Assembly (NCBI GenBank): GCA_022828595.1
Contig: JAKGHH010000004.1
Location: 80,132,270 to 80,196,269, forward strand
Direction: 5' to 3'
DNA: 64,000 bases
Source: Nelumbo lutea
Lineage: Eukaryota > Streptophyta > Magnoliopsida > Proteales > Nelumbonaceae
The notes under the pieces were generated by a model that was not told the DNA's origin, did no database searches, and was given only the letters and a program-made list of their open reading frames with translations. How positions within the stretch are numbered: position 1 is the stretch's first letter; every line of letters begins with the position of its first letter. Positions 1 to 12,400 of this stretch are shown here, one piece after another. The position numbers and the translations under genes were made by a program.

Positions 1-515
1 TGCTGGACGAAAATCTGAAAAGCCAACATTCCAGATGCCAGGGTTGTGACTGTAACATGAAATTAATTATATTCTGACTGGCTTACCTAGAATACAAGTG
101 CTCAACCTAAGTGACTTAATTAACCCAGTTGGCCCCAAATGTCCTAAACGGGGCATAAGCAGGCTTTGGTAAACAAAAAGAGCCGAGGTTGGGTAGGGCC
201 GGTAGGCTCTCTCGGTATAAATACCACATCTAGTTGTGGTCCTCATGAAAAGGGCACTATAATTGGAGTCTGGATTTGCGTCTCACACTAACCTCACAGT
301 ACATACCAGCTGCACATCCGGAACATGTCCTGTATGTCATTAATTATTATTCATGAAAAATATTCCTAATATAAATTGGGGATGGGATGTAAAGTCAGTG
401 TGAGGAGAAGACCCCAATTCCTATAATTTGCTTTCATTGACCTAACACTGAGAAACCAGTTTTTTCATGATTCCGAAAAGAGCCAGGCAATGCTGGGCTT
501 CTGTTATTGTTACAG
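1..515. other. Probable intron or upstream part of a gene entering from the left
   Basis: No reading frame here is convincing. The stretch ends with a pyrimidine-rich tract and TTGTTACAG, a good splice acceptor for the exon that follows at 516. A GT at 52-53 could be a donor, but no frame before it joins the next exon cleanly. I infer that it is mostly intron. Confidence 0.35.
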
Positions 516-620
516 ACACCCCAGGACGTTTCAAATTTCATCCGAAAGAATGTGATGGATCAGAATCAGATGATTACGAAGAAAGCTTTGGCTGTTGCGG
601 ACGAACTGCGGACAGCCTAG
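516..620 (+). CDS. Terminal coding exon of an unidentified gene (partial)
   Basis: Directly after the acceptor TTGTTACAG an open frame in phase 0 runs 34 codons to TAG at 618-620. The peptide begins TPQDVSNFIRKN and ends ALAVADELRTA. It is hydrophilic and helix-like, with no low-complexity sequence, and reads like a real C-terminus. I do not recognise the family. The rest of the gene must lie left of the window. After the stop the sequence becomes AT-rich and non-coding, as expected of a 3'UTR. It could still be a chance frame, because 34 codons is short. Confidence 0.45.
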   Translation, partial: TPQDVSNFIRKNVMDQNQMITKKALAVADELRTA

Positions 621-846
621 CCTAGGCTGTCGAAAACGTTCTGGCATGATACGTTAACCCATTCATGCCCTTGTTTGTCTTTTCGGTCAAAAGGAAATAT
701 GACAATTACTCTTTTACCCCTCACCTAATGGTAACTTCTCGTGCATGAGAACGTTTACAACTTAGGATTGTGAAGTCATAGGAACAAATGGCATACCATT
801 TTCTACGTATTCGTCCAGATTCACTTGGCGGGGTTTAATCTTTTAT

Positions 847-1166
847 GGGCGTTCTTTTTTCAAATTTTGAGAGAGAAAGTTGGTCAATGGGATTTTGATT
901 TTCATTACCAAGAAATCCATATTCTTTTATCAGATTTATGTGGAGAACAGAAAAATTTTATTTTTTTAGGCATCTATTTCCTAAATGAATAAATAACTTT
1001 CACACCTGAAAAGAAAGTTATCAACACTTAAATGGGACAAAAATATCCCTTTTAATGATAGATTTTCATGGTTAAAGTGATAACTACATTATTTACATAA
1101 TAAATAAAAGAATATGGACAGATACAGTTACTCAGGTAAATAATTTATCAAAGGGCAAACGAGACC
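847..1166. mobile_element. PIF/Harbinger-type MITE (copy 1 of the GGGGGTGTTC family)
   Basis: This aligns along its length with 32155-32548: both contain AAAGTTGGTCAATGGGATTT, CAGATTTATGTGG and GACAAAAAT in the same order. Its end reads CGAGACC followed by TTA, matching the GGGGCC-TTA end of the better preserved copy. The left duplication has decayed. It has no coding capacity. Confidence 0.6.
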
Positions 1167-2025
1167 TTAGAATCCTGATGACTGGGATGTGCTGACAAAT
1201 GAAACCATGCTAGAGGCCTTTAAATTTATATGTACCAAGTATAGAATTGCTTCAACCAAATAATGCGGGTCACTCATGTGCCTTCAAATATTAAAAAATC
1301 TTCATGGTTTCCGATTTCCAGATGTTGCCTTATTCATGTTACCACGGCCTCACGTCAAGACGACCATCCCAAACACGTGCCACCCAACTAGTTTCTTAAA
1401 AATAAATGCTTCAGAGAAATTTAAAAGAAAAAAAAAAAAAAGTGACTTATATATTGACTTTTGTCATTTCAAATCAAACGAGGGTTCGTCTGCGTTTTCA
1501 ATTCCCATTGTGACGGGTTTTCAATATCAATAGGAACCACAAGCTTATAGATTGGTAAGAAAGCAAGCAATGGTCGAAAGAAAATAAAAGAATGGATGAA
1601 ATCCCCCCAGTGTTGGTGTTATAGAATATAGACCCAAAGTCCTGTTGGGAACATTTACTGAACTTCCTAGAAAAAAAGTACAGCTTCAGAGAGAGTTCAG
1701 ACCAAACCATTATCTCTTTTTAGTTTACAGGGCCATGAATGAATGATATGCTACATTGCTACTGACCAGATTGACAGTCATCAAATCTGCGTCAGTAACT
1801 TACCACGTGTTACATTTTCGGCCTATGAGAGGTTCTCTCATCAGCGGGACCCATTCCCATCTAAACCAAAATGAAAATGCTCCGAGCAGGTGAATCCTTA
1901 TCATATAAACAGGGATGTGTTGAACTAAAAAAGACCAGAATATTGATTGTCCAAATTTATTATTTCATTCTCGAAAGTTGAGAATTTTGATGAAAATAAG
2001 GAGAATGGAATATTTAAACCGCAAA

Positions 2026-2290
2026 GGCTGTGTTTGGTTGCAGTACAAATAAATGTGCACTGATGCAAAACTATGGCAGTGCAAATGCTTTGGGTGTAAA
2101 TTTTGATTTATTTTTGTTTCAAATTTTGCTTTACTTTGTTTGGTTGCTACAAATGAAGTAAAATAAGACCTAAAGCAGAATAACCTAAAATTCAAAGAAA
2201 AATTAAACCAAAATTTGCATTTTTTTTTCATTTGCGCTCCCATAAATTTGTACTAGTGCAAATAAAATTGCACTGCAATCAAACACAACC
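2026..2290. mobile_element. PIF/Harbinger-type MITE with GGCTGTGTTTGGTTGCAG ends
   Basis: The left end GGCTGTGTTTGGTTGCAGT and the reverse complement of the right end, GGTTGTGTTTGATTGCAGT, are near-identical inverted repeats. The right flank is TAA and the left flank AAA, which fits a decayed 3-bp TAA target duplication. The element is 265 bp. A relative lies at 27068-27301. Confidence 0.65.
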
Positions 2291-5200
2291 TAAGGAACAA
2301 AATAACAAGAAACATACAAGATCGGGTTAGGTCAGGGAAGGTCCATGCTCACACTGTGCCAACAACCTCTTGCAACCATGCATCAGGAATATCTACCCAT
2401 GAAATAAAACATATAAGTATGGAGATATCCCCAATGCAAGATTGTAAAGGCTGGCTGAACTCAAAACAGACGGACAGTAAATAAGAAAATACAAATGTCA
2501 ATAACATTAGACACTAGGGATGGCAACAAAGCAGGTTCTAAAAGGGTTTTGTAAACTCTAGTCCCTAAACCTTTCAACCCGTACCTGCCCCAAAACCCGT
2601 AACGTGTTGAATTTTGAGAATCCAAACCCTATCCGCACATGAAAACACAAAACCCTATCCTCTCCGTATTCAAGGGTAGAGGCGGGTTTGATTTAAAACC
2701 CATATCTAATTTCCTATTATTTCTTGTCATATATAAAAATAAATAAGTAAAAACAAATAAACAACAAAATTTTCAATTATTTGGTTAAGATATGTAAAAA
2801 ACACAAACTATCAATTATCTTTTACATGAAATCCAAAATATTATTAAATTCAACACTTTGAGTTTATATGCTTTCTAACAATATGCAAGTGGGGAGGGTC
2901 AGGTTTAGCCTAACCCTACCCATACCCATACAGGTAAAATCCTACAACCCATCCCCGCCCCAAAACTTGTCCTCCAAGCAAAAAGACCCACCCCGTCAGG
3001 TAGGGTAAAAATTGTCATCCATCCATTATTTTCAATTCTAATAACAAGGAACCCCCCCCCCCCCCGCCAAAATAAAAATGCTCTTAGCAACATCAGCCCT
3101 CTAACTCTCCATCGAGCATTATTCGGTTGAAATTTAAACAAAAAAAAAATCTTTTCGGTTAAACTTTGATTTCAGTTTTGGGTTTTCAGCTATTTGATTC
3201 GGCTTTCAGTTTTCAGCTATTTCAGTTTTCAGCTTCAGTTATATATTATTCATTTCTAACAAAAAATAACCAAAAACCGGACCCAAAAATAATCAACCTC
3301 AGCTATTTGGTTTGGGTTGATTTTTAAAATTTATACTTCAATTTTAAAAATCTCGATTTATTCAGAACGATTTTAACCAAATAAACCAAAAGCTCACCCC
3401 TTTTGGTTTTGGATTAAATTTTCAATTTATTCAATTTTTAACTTCCCCCCTAGTCTTCATCATACATATACACACGAATAATCCCAAGTTGGAAAGTTCC
3501 GCAAGGGATTAAACAGTCATTTCCCCAAATAATGTGCAAAGAAACCCCCCATTTGATGAGATGGCTTCCTCAAAAATCAGTAGAGGAATCAGCTTGTCAC
3601 CATTTTTGTGACTTGGGATGACGTTCAAAGTTCTAGGAGATAGCTCTTCCTTATGCAAATGCGAGGGATTTTCGAATCGATTACTTACATGGCAGTGATA
3701 CGTCCATGACAATAATGCTTTAATAGTTGAATGTTTGATCTTTAAAGAAATCGCCTCGTAACTCGTAAATATAATCTCTGCGGTTTTACCTACCTTTGCT
3801 TTTTAGCTTTCATCCAGACCTCTGTTTCCAAAACCCATGTATCAAAATCTGGCATCTTTATTTTGAACCGTCCCCCTTGCCATCAAAGAGCTTGCTGGTC
3901 AGACTCACATTGACCTCTTTATCTTTTTGGCAGTTTAGTTTTTTTTTCTTTTTTTTTTGTGTTAGTTTAATATAACTCCCCTTTTACCAAAAAAAATTGA
4001 ATAATAAATAAATAAATGTTACCTTATATACATAGCTATAAAGCTTTTCTGGATGACCTCTGCCTCCCTCTTAAATCTTTAAATCAGAGGAATCTCACTT
4101 AAGTACTCAATTTACTGCCAAACCAATCACTAATTCCTATTCAAAATTGGACTTCCAATAAATTCTGTTCAAAACTGGGCATTTTAGACAATAATCCAAA
4201 TCCAATTGTCAGGTTATTGCTAGTTTAAGATCCTGGCATATAAAAAAATACAGAATCGTGATCAAAATTAAAAAAAAAAAAAAAAGGAATAACTACGTAT
4301 TAGAGTAGTTGGTTCAAATCCAATAAAATTTCCGTTCCAGTATGTTGTGGTAAATAAGAAAATGCCTATTACCGAGGCTGGTAGGATCTCTGACTCGTAG
4401 CAGAGAACTGGGATCAAACAAAAATAAAAAGAAAAAGAAACACTCTTTCACTGCATTAAAAAGTAGAAACATTAGAATACAATCAATCAAGCGCTATCAC
4501 AGGTGAGGATTGAAAGCTAGGTCATGAACTAGTATGAGAGATGCAGTGGCAGTGTTTGTCATAAATTGGGAAAGAGGGTATGACTTAATAATAGTATAAG
4601 TGGGGTTAATTATACCATTATTAGGGATAATCGACAGAGGGAATTAATTATTAGTAAATTTTAGAGATAAATAAGGAGACAGGAAATAGAAAGTGGATGC
4701 TTTGGATAGAATTTTTGGTATTTAAAAAAAAAAAAAAAGAATCCACAGAAATCCTCACTTGCATACCAACTTAAGAGCATAGTTGATAGCTCAAGGATTG
4801 AAACACTACTCTAAAAAAATAAAGGCTTTTCACATTAGCAAAACTTTTATTTTAACCTACTGTCAGAGATAAGCGAAGAAAACCTTTAAACATCGTACAC
4901 AACCAAATATAGCTGATTAGAAGATGGTGCATCATCTATAAATATACGACGGTAAATAATCTTTTTATGGATACAGTAAATAATCTATTTTAGAAAATGC
5001 ATGCAATTTTGAACTTTAAGGGTATTACTTGACTAATGTGGTCTTTTCAAAAAACAAAAATAATACAATTTACGTTCAAGGAATGAAAGTAAAATTGTTT
5101 CACATTTAAAAGATTGAGGGGTCTTTGACCATACCATGCAACAACTATAAAAATACACCAGGTACTTAAGACTGAACTGCACACATTGTTGTCAGGGAAC

Positions 5201-6042
5201 AAATTATTGCTTGGAGCAAGAATAATATCTCAGTTCAGTAGCCGCTGCTAAAGTATACTTCTTAATTTCTTATGCCAGAAAACGTTGCATGAGATTATAC
5301 TAAATTAATTGAAAAAAATAAAGAAATAATTAAATTACTACAATGTCAAAGTTTCCTTTTTGTATTTAATAAATATAACAGCCATCATCAAGCAATGCAC
5401 AAGTCTCAAAGACATAGCCATGTCTCCTGTCTCATATGTTTGCATAAATGCAATACTACTTGACTTTCAAAATTTACTTTTTCACAATAAACCCCTGGAC
5501 AAAAAGGGAAGGGGAGAAGAAAGCCTTTAAATCCCATTCTAAGCTTTGGTATTTAAGCTTAGAACAACAAAATTGAATGCCCATTCCCAAGCTAAGACCA
5601 AATGAAGGGGGAAATAACAGAAAAGATGGCAATACTGTTAAAGAAAAAGCAAACAAAGTAGAACTGACTGATCCTTTTCGCTTCGAAAAGATCAGGGCAT
5701 AATAAATACAAAAGTACAGGAGGGGCGTATGTTTGCTAATTTAAAGGGGTTTTCTGTGGTTATTAAAATGTCTACTATAAGGTTGCTATACCTATCAACA
5801 ATGGCTATAGCTTATTCAAAATGAGAGAGTTGGCCATATAAAGATTGTATGAACACAAGCTGATTATACCTAATTTGGGCTATGACTGGATCTGTTGTTG
5901 GAAACCCAGCGACTGATAAATGAGGCTTTTATCTGGAAAGGAAGTATTGAATATATTATGTTCCTGGGGTACAAGGACAGTGAACATACCGAAATCATGA
6001 AATTTGATCCAGAGGAATAATGAGGACCAGATTTTGTAATGA

Positions 6043-6441
6043 TCATCTTGAACTACGAGCCTCACTGCCATGCACCGTGCTACTGCTACCAGAAGATGAA
6101 GTGGATGTCTGACCAGAAGGTTGGATGGCAGAATGAGGAACAGGTCCACTCTTGGAGAAAATTGAACCAACTGAACCACTGGATGTGTTCTCAGAAGATT
6201 GTATTCTGGTTGAGAAAGAATCCTTTGATACCAAAATGAATTCAGGCCTTAGTTCTGAAGAAGAAGAAGATGGAGCCAGAGTAGCCAGTGAAGATCCAAC
6301 TGGGTAAGGAGCAACTGGCATATCAGCAAGAGAAGATGCAGATGGGCTATAACTTAGACTCCCCATTGGATGATCAAATTTGCATGTAGGTCCGAATTTG
6401 CATATCCCATATTGTGTATAGAAAGCGCAAGGTGGAGCACC
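6043..6441 (-). CDS. C3H32: C3H32-like gene, coding exon 7 (finger 5 and C-terminus)
   Basis: The acceptor is TTGATTAACAG. It has 132 codons: [13 protein letters not shown] with finger 5, then [15 protein letters not shown] and a Ser-rich tail ending SEARSSR before TGA at 6043-6045. These landmarks belong to the same protein group as exons 1-6, which is why I join it across 14.2 kb. Confidence 0.9.
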   Translation of the reverse strand, partial: GAPPCAFYTQYGICKFGPTCKFDHPMGSLSYSPSASSLADMPVAPYPVGSSLATLAPSSSSSELRPEFILVSKDSFSTRIQSSENTSSGSVGSIFSKSGPVPHSAIQPSGQTSTSSSGSSSTVHGSEARSSR

Positions 6442-9400
6442 CTGTTAATCAAATAGAAGCTCAGATGCAATGTACTAATGACAATAGAGTTCATAAATGC
6501 ACAAAAAACATTGCAGCATTATTAAAAATAAATTAACTATAAAACCAGATGGAAGAAGCAGAACAGGTAGATGCAAAGAAACCACTTGTGCACAGAGATG
6601 AAGATAGAATACTGAGAAACAAGAAAAAGGGCAATGTAGACCCATACAGCATCATAAAAAATAAACATTGCAAGAACCTTGGAATAAACACATCCAAAAA
6701 GAACCAAGTGCCCAACAATTAAGAATATTTCAGCTATATCTGAATACTGGAAAGGATACATGAGAGAGTATTCTTGATAATGCATGCATACAAGCAAAGA
6801 AGTGACATGTTTTCACTTAAACGCCTTCATCATCAAAATCAATAGAGCCTCTAACTACTGTTGCTCCATGTCATCAATCACCTACCATTCCAGTATATCA
6901 GAGAAAGTATCTCTATTAAAGCATAAATCTTCAGATGCTTTCCATTACAAAATGCAGGCTTCTCACCCTTCAACTTGATCCTCTTAAAGACATCTTGCTC
7001 CATGACACTTCATCATGTCATTGCTGATCCTTGTAGCAGATGACGAAACCATCTCAATCAACTCTGTGCTACCATCACCTATTAGGGTACCCAAGTTATG
7101 TTGAATTCATTCATTTATACTTTAAAAGTCTTGCTCCTCATCCATCTCAACATCTTAATGGCAGCTATTTGTATCCTGTCTACTTCACAAAGTATGGCTC
7201 GTCTAGCAACCTCTTCATTGAAATATTTTAATTCAAAAATCACAGACAAATTCCCATTTCCTTATCTGTCCTACACCATATGATGTAATAACTTATGAAT
7301 GTTTTACATTCCCATCCACAATAGCTAGTTCAACTTCAACAGGTATTCTGTGTATCTTTGACCTCATACGGTCAGAGAGGTTTTCAAAAGTGAAATGGAA
7401 AAGGATGTTGAGTTACCTAGGCCCACTTGTGTGGGCATTGCACTCAGAGTCAAGTTATTAGCCTTTCTATTGAAACAGAAAGGTGTAATTTTCACGGTGC
7501 GATGGTAAAATATTGAGCTGACAAGTGTGAGAACACAGGATGAAGTCTGAGAATGACCATTTTGTGCAAGAAAAAGTTGGAAGGTTAGGGTCCTTGTCCA
7601 AATACACCCCTCTCAAGATCCAGATAACCAGGATTAATGTTGGATTATGGCCTTCCGTTTTGTATTAATTATCAGGGGCATATCCTACTTATAAAAAGAT
7701 GCATGGTAAAGATGTTAAAGGATGTGCAAAAAAGTAGAGGAATGCCACTCCCATGACAAAGCTGACAAATTCAACCACTTCAAATTAAACCATAGAAACC
7801 AGAGCTTTAACCTGGGCAAGGTTGGCAAAGCTGAGGCCAAACCATCTGACCCAATAGTTGAATACCCAATCTCACCTAGTCCAATTCAGTACATGTTAAA
7901 AAAGGGTGAAAGAAAATTTAAAGGAGTAAAATCATCATCATCCATGCCTTATCCCAACTATATGGGGTTTGCTAACATTAATTGGGGTGAGAGAGGATCG
8001 AACTCTCATGTTCACGATTAGATAACCAAACCAATGTTTTCCAAAACCAGACAAACCCCTGAGACCAGCGGTTTCTGGTTCAGCAGTTCAGCTGTCTGGT
8101 ATTCTGGATCAGAATTATTACAACATCAGATCAATTTAAGCCATCCAAATTTAATACTGCTATTCTCACAATCCTGTGGTGTTGATGTAAGGAAGACCAC
8201 CCAAACTGTCCTCAATTAACTGAACCTAAAGCCTACGGCAGTACCTGGTTTGATAGAAAATGAGTGAGAAACGGGCAGTGGTTGGGTAGATTAAAGATGA
8301 GAAGAAAGTGGTTTGGACTCAGAGAAATTATAAAGAATTATAAAGAAGACTAAGTGGTTAACAAGGGACATGGAGATAAGTACTCACTAGTCCTTAGGTA
8401 CCAAGGTTTGCAAATGGCTTTGCTGATTCTCTAGCTAAGCAAGGGGTAAACGGGACCAGTTGTATTGGGCTTGCAGTCATCTGTAATTAATTGTACTGAG
8501 GTGAGGTAGGAAGCTCCATCTCTCCCAGGGATGCTGTGCCTGTACTTGTACATAATTTATGTTTATATTAATGAAAATTTTGTTAACTATCAAAAAAAAG
8601 AGAGAAACAGAAAGCTGAGGAGAAGTTCTTGAGAAATTACACGAAATTTGTTAAGAACTTTTCCCCAACTTTATATATCTCTATTATTGTTTTCCATCAA
8701 ATTGGGGGCATTTGGAACCGTAGTGTTGTCTGTTGTTTTTCCATTTGGAGTCCATGTAGGCATTTTGAATTCTTTTGAGAAAAAGGTAACTTTCTATTCA
8801 AAATAAATCAGGGGGGTGTACATTGAAAGATGTACAAGAAACAAAAAGACCCCAACAGAACAATCACAAAGGTAGTGTTATTGGTCAAGAAAAAAAACAA
8901 TCACAAAGGTAAAGTATTAGCACTGTACGAAATGGTGTTTGGTTGGGCATATTCAAGTACAAATGTCTGTACTACTCTTTATATCAAATTATGTACATGA
9001 TGTTGGAGGAAAGTCAAAATGGTGTTCCCCCAACAAGGGGTTGTTTCCACTTCGATTGTATATGTGGCGTCCAGTGGCACTTGTATGTTTAAAACCACAA
9101 TAAACAACTGTGCATTATGCTATATGCCAAAACACTTTACTCTCCTGATTTCCGATACTAAATTCAAGTACAAACATTGAGACTTGAAATGCCCATGGTG
9201 CCAAACACCATCTTTGTTGAACCATATCTCCAACCCATAGTTGTCAAGGCGACGCCAAGGAGCCCTTGGAGGCGAGGCTCGCCCAATCGCCAAGCATTTT
9301 TGTGTACTGTGTTATAAAATACTTTTACATTTTTTATTTTTTTACAATATAATTATAAAATAGACATTATTAAACTAGAATATACATTTTATGTGTTTAT

Positions 9401-12400
9401 AATTTTATATATTATTTTCTTATTTGTTAGGTTTAATCAACACAAACAATGCTAACTGCTGTATTGAACCCATGGTTCAAAGTATCAATATACCTCTGTG
9501 TATCGGCAGAGGTGTATCGGTACTTACAATGATACTCCCCCTATTTTGTTATTTTTCTGGTTTTCAATTTCATCTTCAAATATAAATAAATAAATATATA
9601 TTATTTAAAAAAAATGGGTTCCCGAAAACACCTATAAACAGGTGTATCGGGACCACAAAGATACAATGCAATACGCTCGATACGGGGCGTATTGTATCAA
9701 AATTTTGATCCTTGATTGAACCGTCAAAGATTTCAAAACGTGAACCAATAAGCAAGGGAAGAACTTAATTTTTTGTCTAATCATCACATTTTCTTCTTCC
9801 ACCTTTTCTAGACTTAAACATGAAATTTATACTTCTCTTATGAAAATTATGGATAATAGTTAAGGAAAGATGATTATGGAAATGGAACCTAGGGAATCCC
9901 TAGGATATATGGTTTTACTTTAAAAAAAAAAAATCCATCGCCTAGGCGATAAGGCACCCCCTGTCGCCTGGCCTCACCTTGGCACCTTGAAAATTATGCT
10001 CCAAACCAATTCAAATAGCTATCCCACCTCCCCACCCAAAGGGGATAACCCTTTCTCTCACACATCCATCCAAAAAAACAAATAGTTGCCCCACCTCATC
10101 ACACAAACAGGATCACCCTTTCCCTCACCCACCCTCCCACCCCAAGAAGGTCTTCATCACACAAGATGGTACAGATTTCAATTTCATCCCCAAAAACCTT
10201 AAAACAAATCTTGACATTAGTAGAGATCAGCAGAGAAATCCCTTCAGATTACTGGTGCACCAATTTGGACTGGCTTCATATAGCTTCCCAGGTTCCTATG
10301 AGACAAGAAAGAAAATCCCAAATTTTAAAAAAAAAACTGCCACTGGAGAATGAAACAGGAAAAAACTGGTTTCTTATTCCAATGTTATCTTTCTCTTTTT
10401 CCACATTTGCATGATCCTCCTGCCATTTCAAAAACTTGTTGCCAAGTTTTGAAGAACTATGTAAAGCTTATCTAATAACTAGAAAATCAACTCCAAGTAC
10501 TTAGATTCAGAGCCATCAAAAGAATAGAGATCTTCAGTTGGATTATAACATAAGACCCTTCTGCTTAATGCCTAGCACGGAAATCACAGTATCTATGTGG
10601 TCAAGCTTCATAGGCTTTGCAGGAATTGGCCCGATCTGCAACTTGTCAATTAGCTTCTGTTGAACATCTAGATCTGGCTCTAGGTATACATCCTAAAAAA
10701 TGCATATAAATAGATAATGGGATGAATTCCACATCTTCAGTGGCAAGACCAAAGTCATAAAACTTTTTTTTTTTGATAAATGAGAGCAATTTTATTGAAA
10801 TAGTATCAGAAATACATGCAGCCTAGGAAGAAGCACGAGATGTTACCTCCCCCAAGTACTGGAGTCGTAAAACTTTCCTTGAACTTTTTCTTCAAAGGCC
10901 TGGGGCTTCTCTTTTAAAGCATCAATGACAAGTTATAACTGCTACAATTTTAAAAGTGAATGGGATAAAGACCAAGACTTCCCATTCTCTTGGCAGTACA
11001 AGCACAGCTCGAACCAACAAGGTTAATGATAGTTGAAAAATCCCATCTATCATCTTCCAAAACTGCGCTGGCCGAACTGAAACAAAAGGAAAAATGCCGA
11101 ACAGAGAGAGAAACTCAATCTCTGTGTTGGGTCCCTCGACTGGGTGTTGAGGAGCAGGAAAGTAGGGCACAGATCGCCCTAATCCGCGCTATCTGAGGGA
11201 TAAGAAAGAAGAGAGGGATGTAGAAGACCAAGGGTGGATAAGCTGTGGTTCATACAGTGACGTTGAGGAGGAGAGTTCAGACGACATCTCATGTTTTGGA
11301 AGCTTGGAAGATGAAGGATCTCAAGAGGACTATAACAGGGAGTCCCTACACTTGGACTGCCTACTCCATGGAGATTTGGTGGGAGAACAAGAAGGGAACA
11401 AGGAGGCAGAGATGCACAACACAGAGGCTGAAAACAGAGAGACTCACAATCAAAGAGGTGGGGGCAATTCAGGTGCCCAGAACTGGAAAAGCCTCTCTCA
11501 AGCGCTAGTGCTGTACGGAAAACCAAGGTGTTAGCTTACGTTAACCCAGAACTGAGCAAGAATACATCACCGAATGGTAAACAATTGGGTAAGGGGAGCA
11601 GTCATTGTGAAAACAGAATGATGGGGAATATTTCCCTCCAAAACGAGGAGACAGAAAACTCCAATTTTGACATACAGGGCTTGACAACCATCTGTCCGCC
11701 TACAATCCCAATTCCCTTTGCCCAGCCGAACCCGGGTAACCCTGCTAACCCTGTTCATTTAGCTTTTGCTACTAATGCGGCTTCTATTTCTCTTGTTCCA
11801 GAAACCATTCCCAGTCCAGTCTCAGAAGCCCATGAGAAGGAGGCCACACTGAGTCCTCAAGGAAAGAAGGGGGGGAGGTGAGGATGGAGGGAACTTTAAG
11901 GGAAGAAAGAATATGGGGAATCATTGAGAGCATAATGGGTGAAATCGAGAAAAATGAGCTACAAAGGAGAGTTACAAATGGGTCTGAGCTGGTGTGCAAT
12001 GAGGAGGAGGAGGTTAGAATGGAGGAGAAGACTAGTTATGGAAAGAACAGAAATGAAAAAGGGAAGGAGACTAGGAAGGATGATTCAATAGCTGAATTTG
12101 GAAAGCTGGGGTGTAAGCTTAAGAATCTAAATTATCTAAAAGTTCCCCTAATAAAAAGAAAGGAGGAGAGAGATTAAGAAAAGAAAATTGAGTGAAGTGG
12201 AGAGATTAAAGAGAGATATCGATGGGGATAATAAGTTTGGGGTGAGAGGGGATAGAAGGAAAGGAATCAAATAGACATCTGGTGATTTTTTAGGGTTAAA
12301 CTCTAAAGTTGAGATGAGAATTCTAAGCTGGAATGTGAGGGGATTGGGTAATGCAAGGAAGAGAGCAATTATCAAAGAAGTAATTAGGAAGTTCAACCCG

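Larger units (their letters stand above)
621..5879. other. Intergenic, repeat-derived DNA without a recognisable gene
   Basis: Every open frame here is short and of low complexity. Contents I can name are two PIF/Harbinger-type MITEs (847-1166 and 2026-2290), a degenerate repeat starting GGGATGGCAAC at about 2518 and ending near 3025, a C-run at about 3052-3065, a TTTCAG-rich microsatellite-like stretch at 3165-3240, and several A-runs. The 3'UTR of the minus-strand CCCH gene probably occupies the right-hand end. Confidence 0.5.

Noticed and set aside
3052..3065. Poly-C tract as a functional element
   Set aside because: It lies in a degenerate repeat with no partner motif; probably simple slippage.
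6039..6239. Plus-strand open frame over the last C3H exon
   Set aside because: It is the antisense shadow of exon 7, whose zinc finger and Ser-rich tail are clear on the minus strand.
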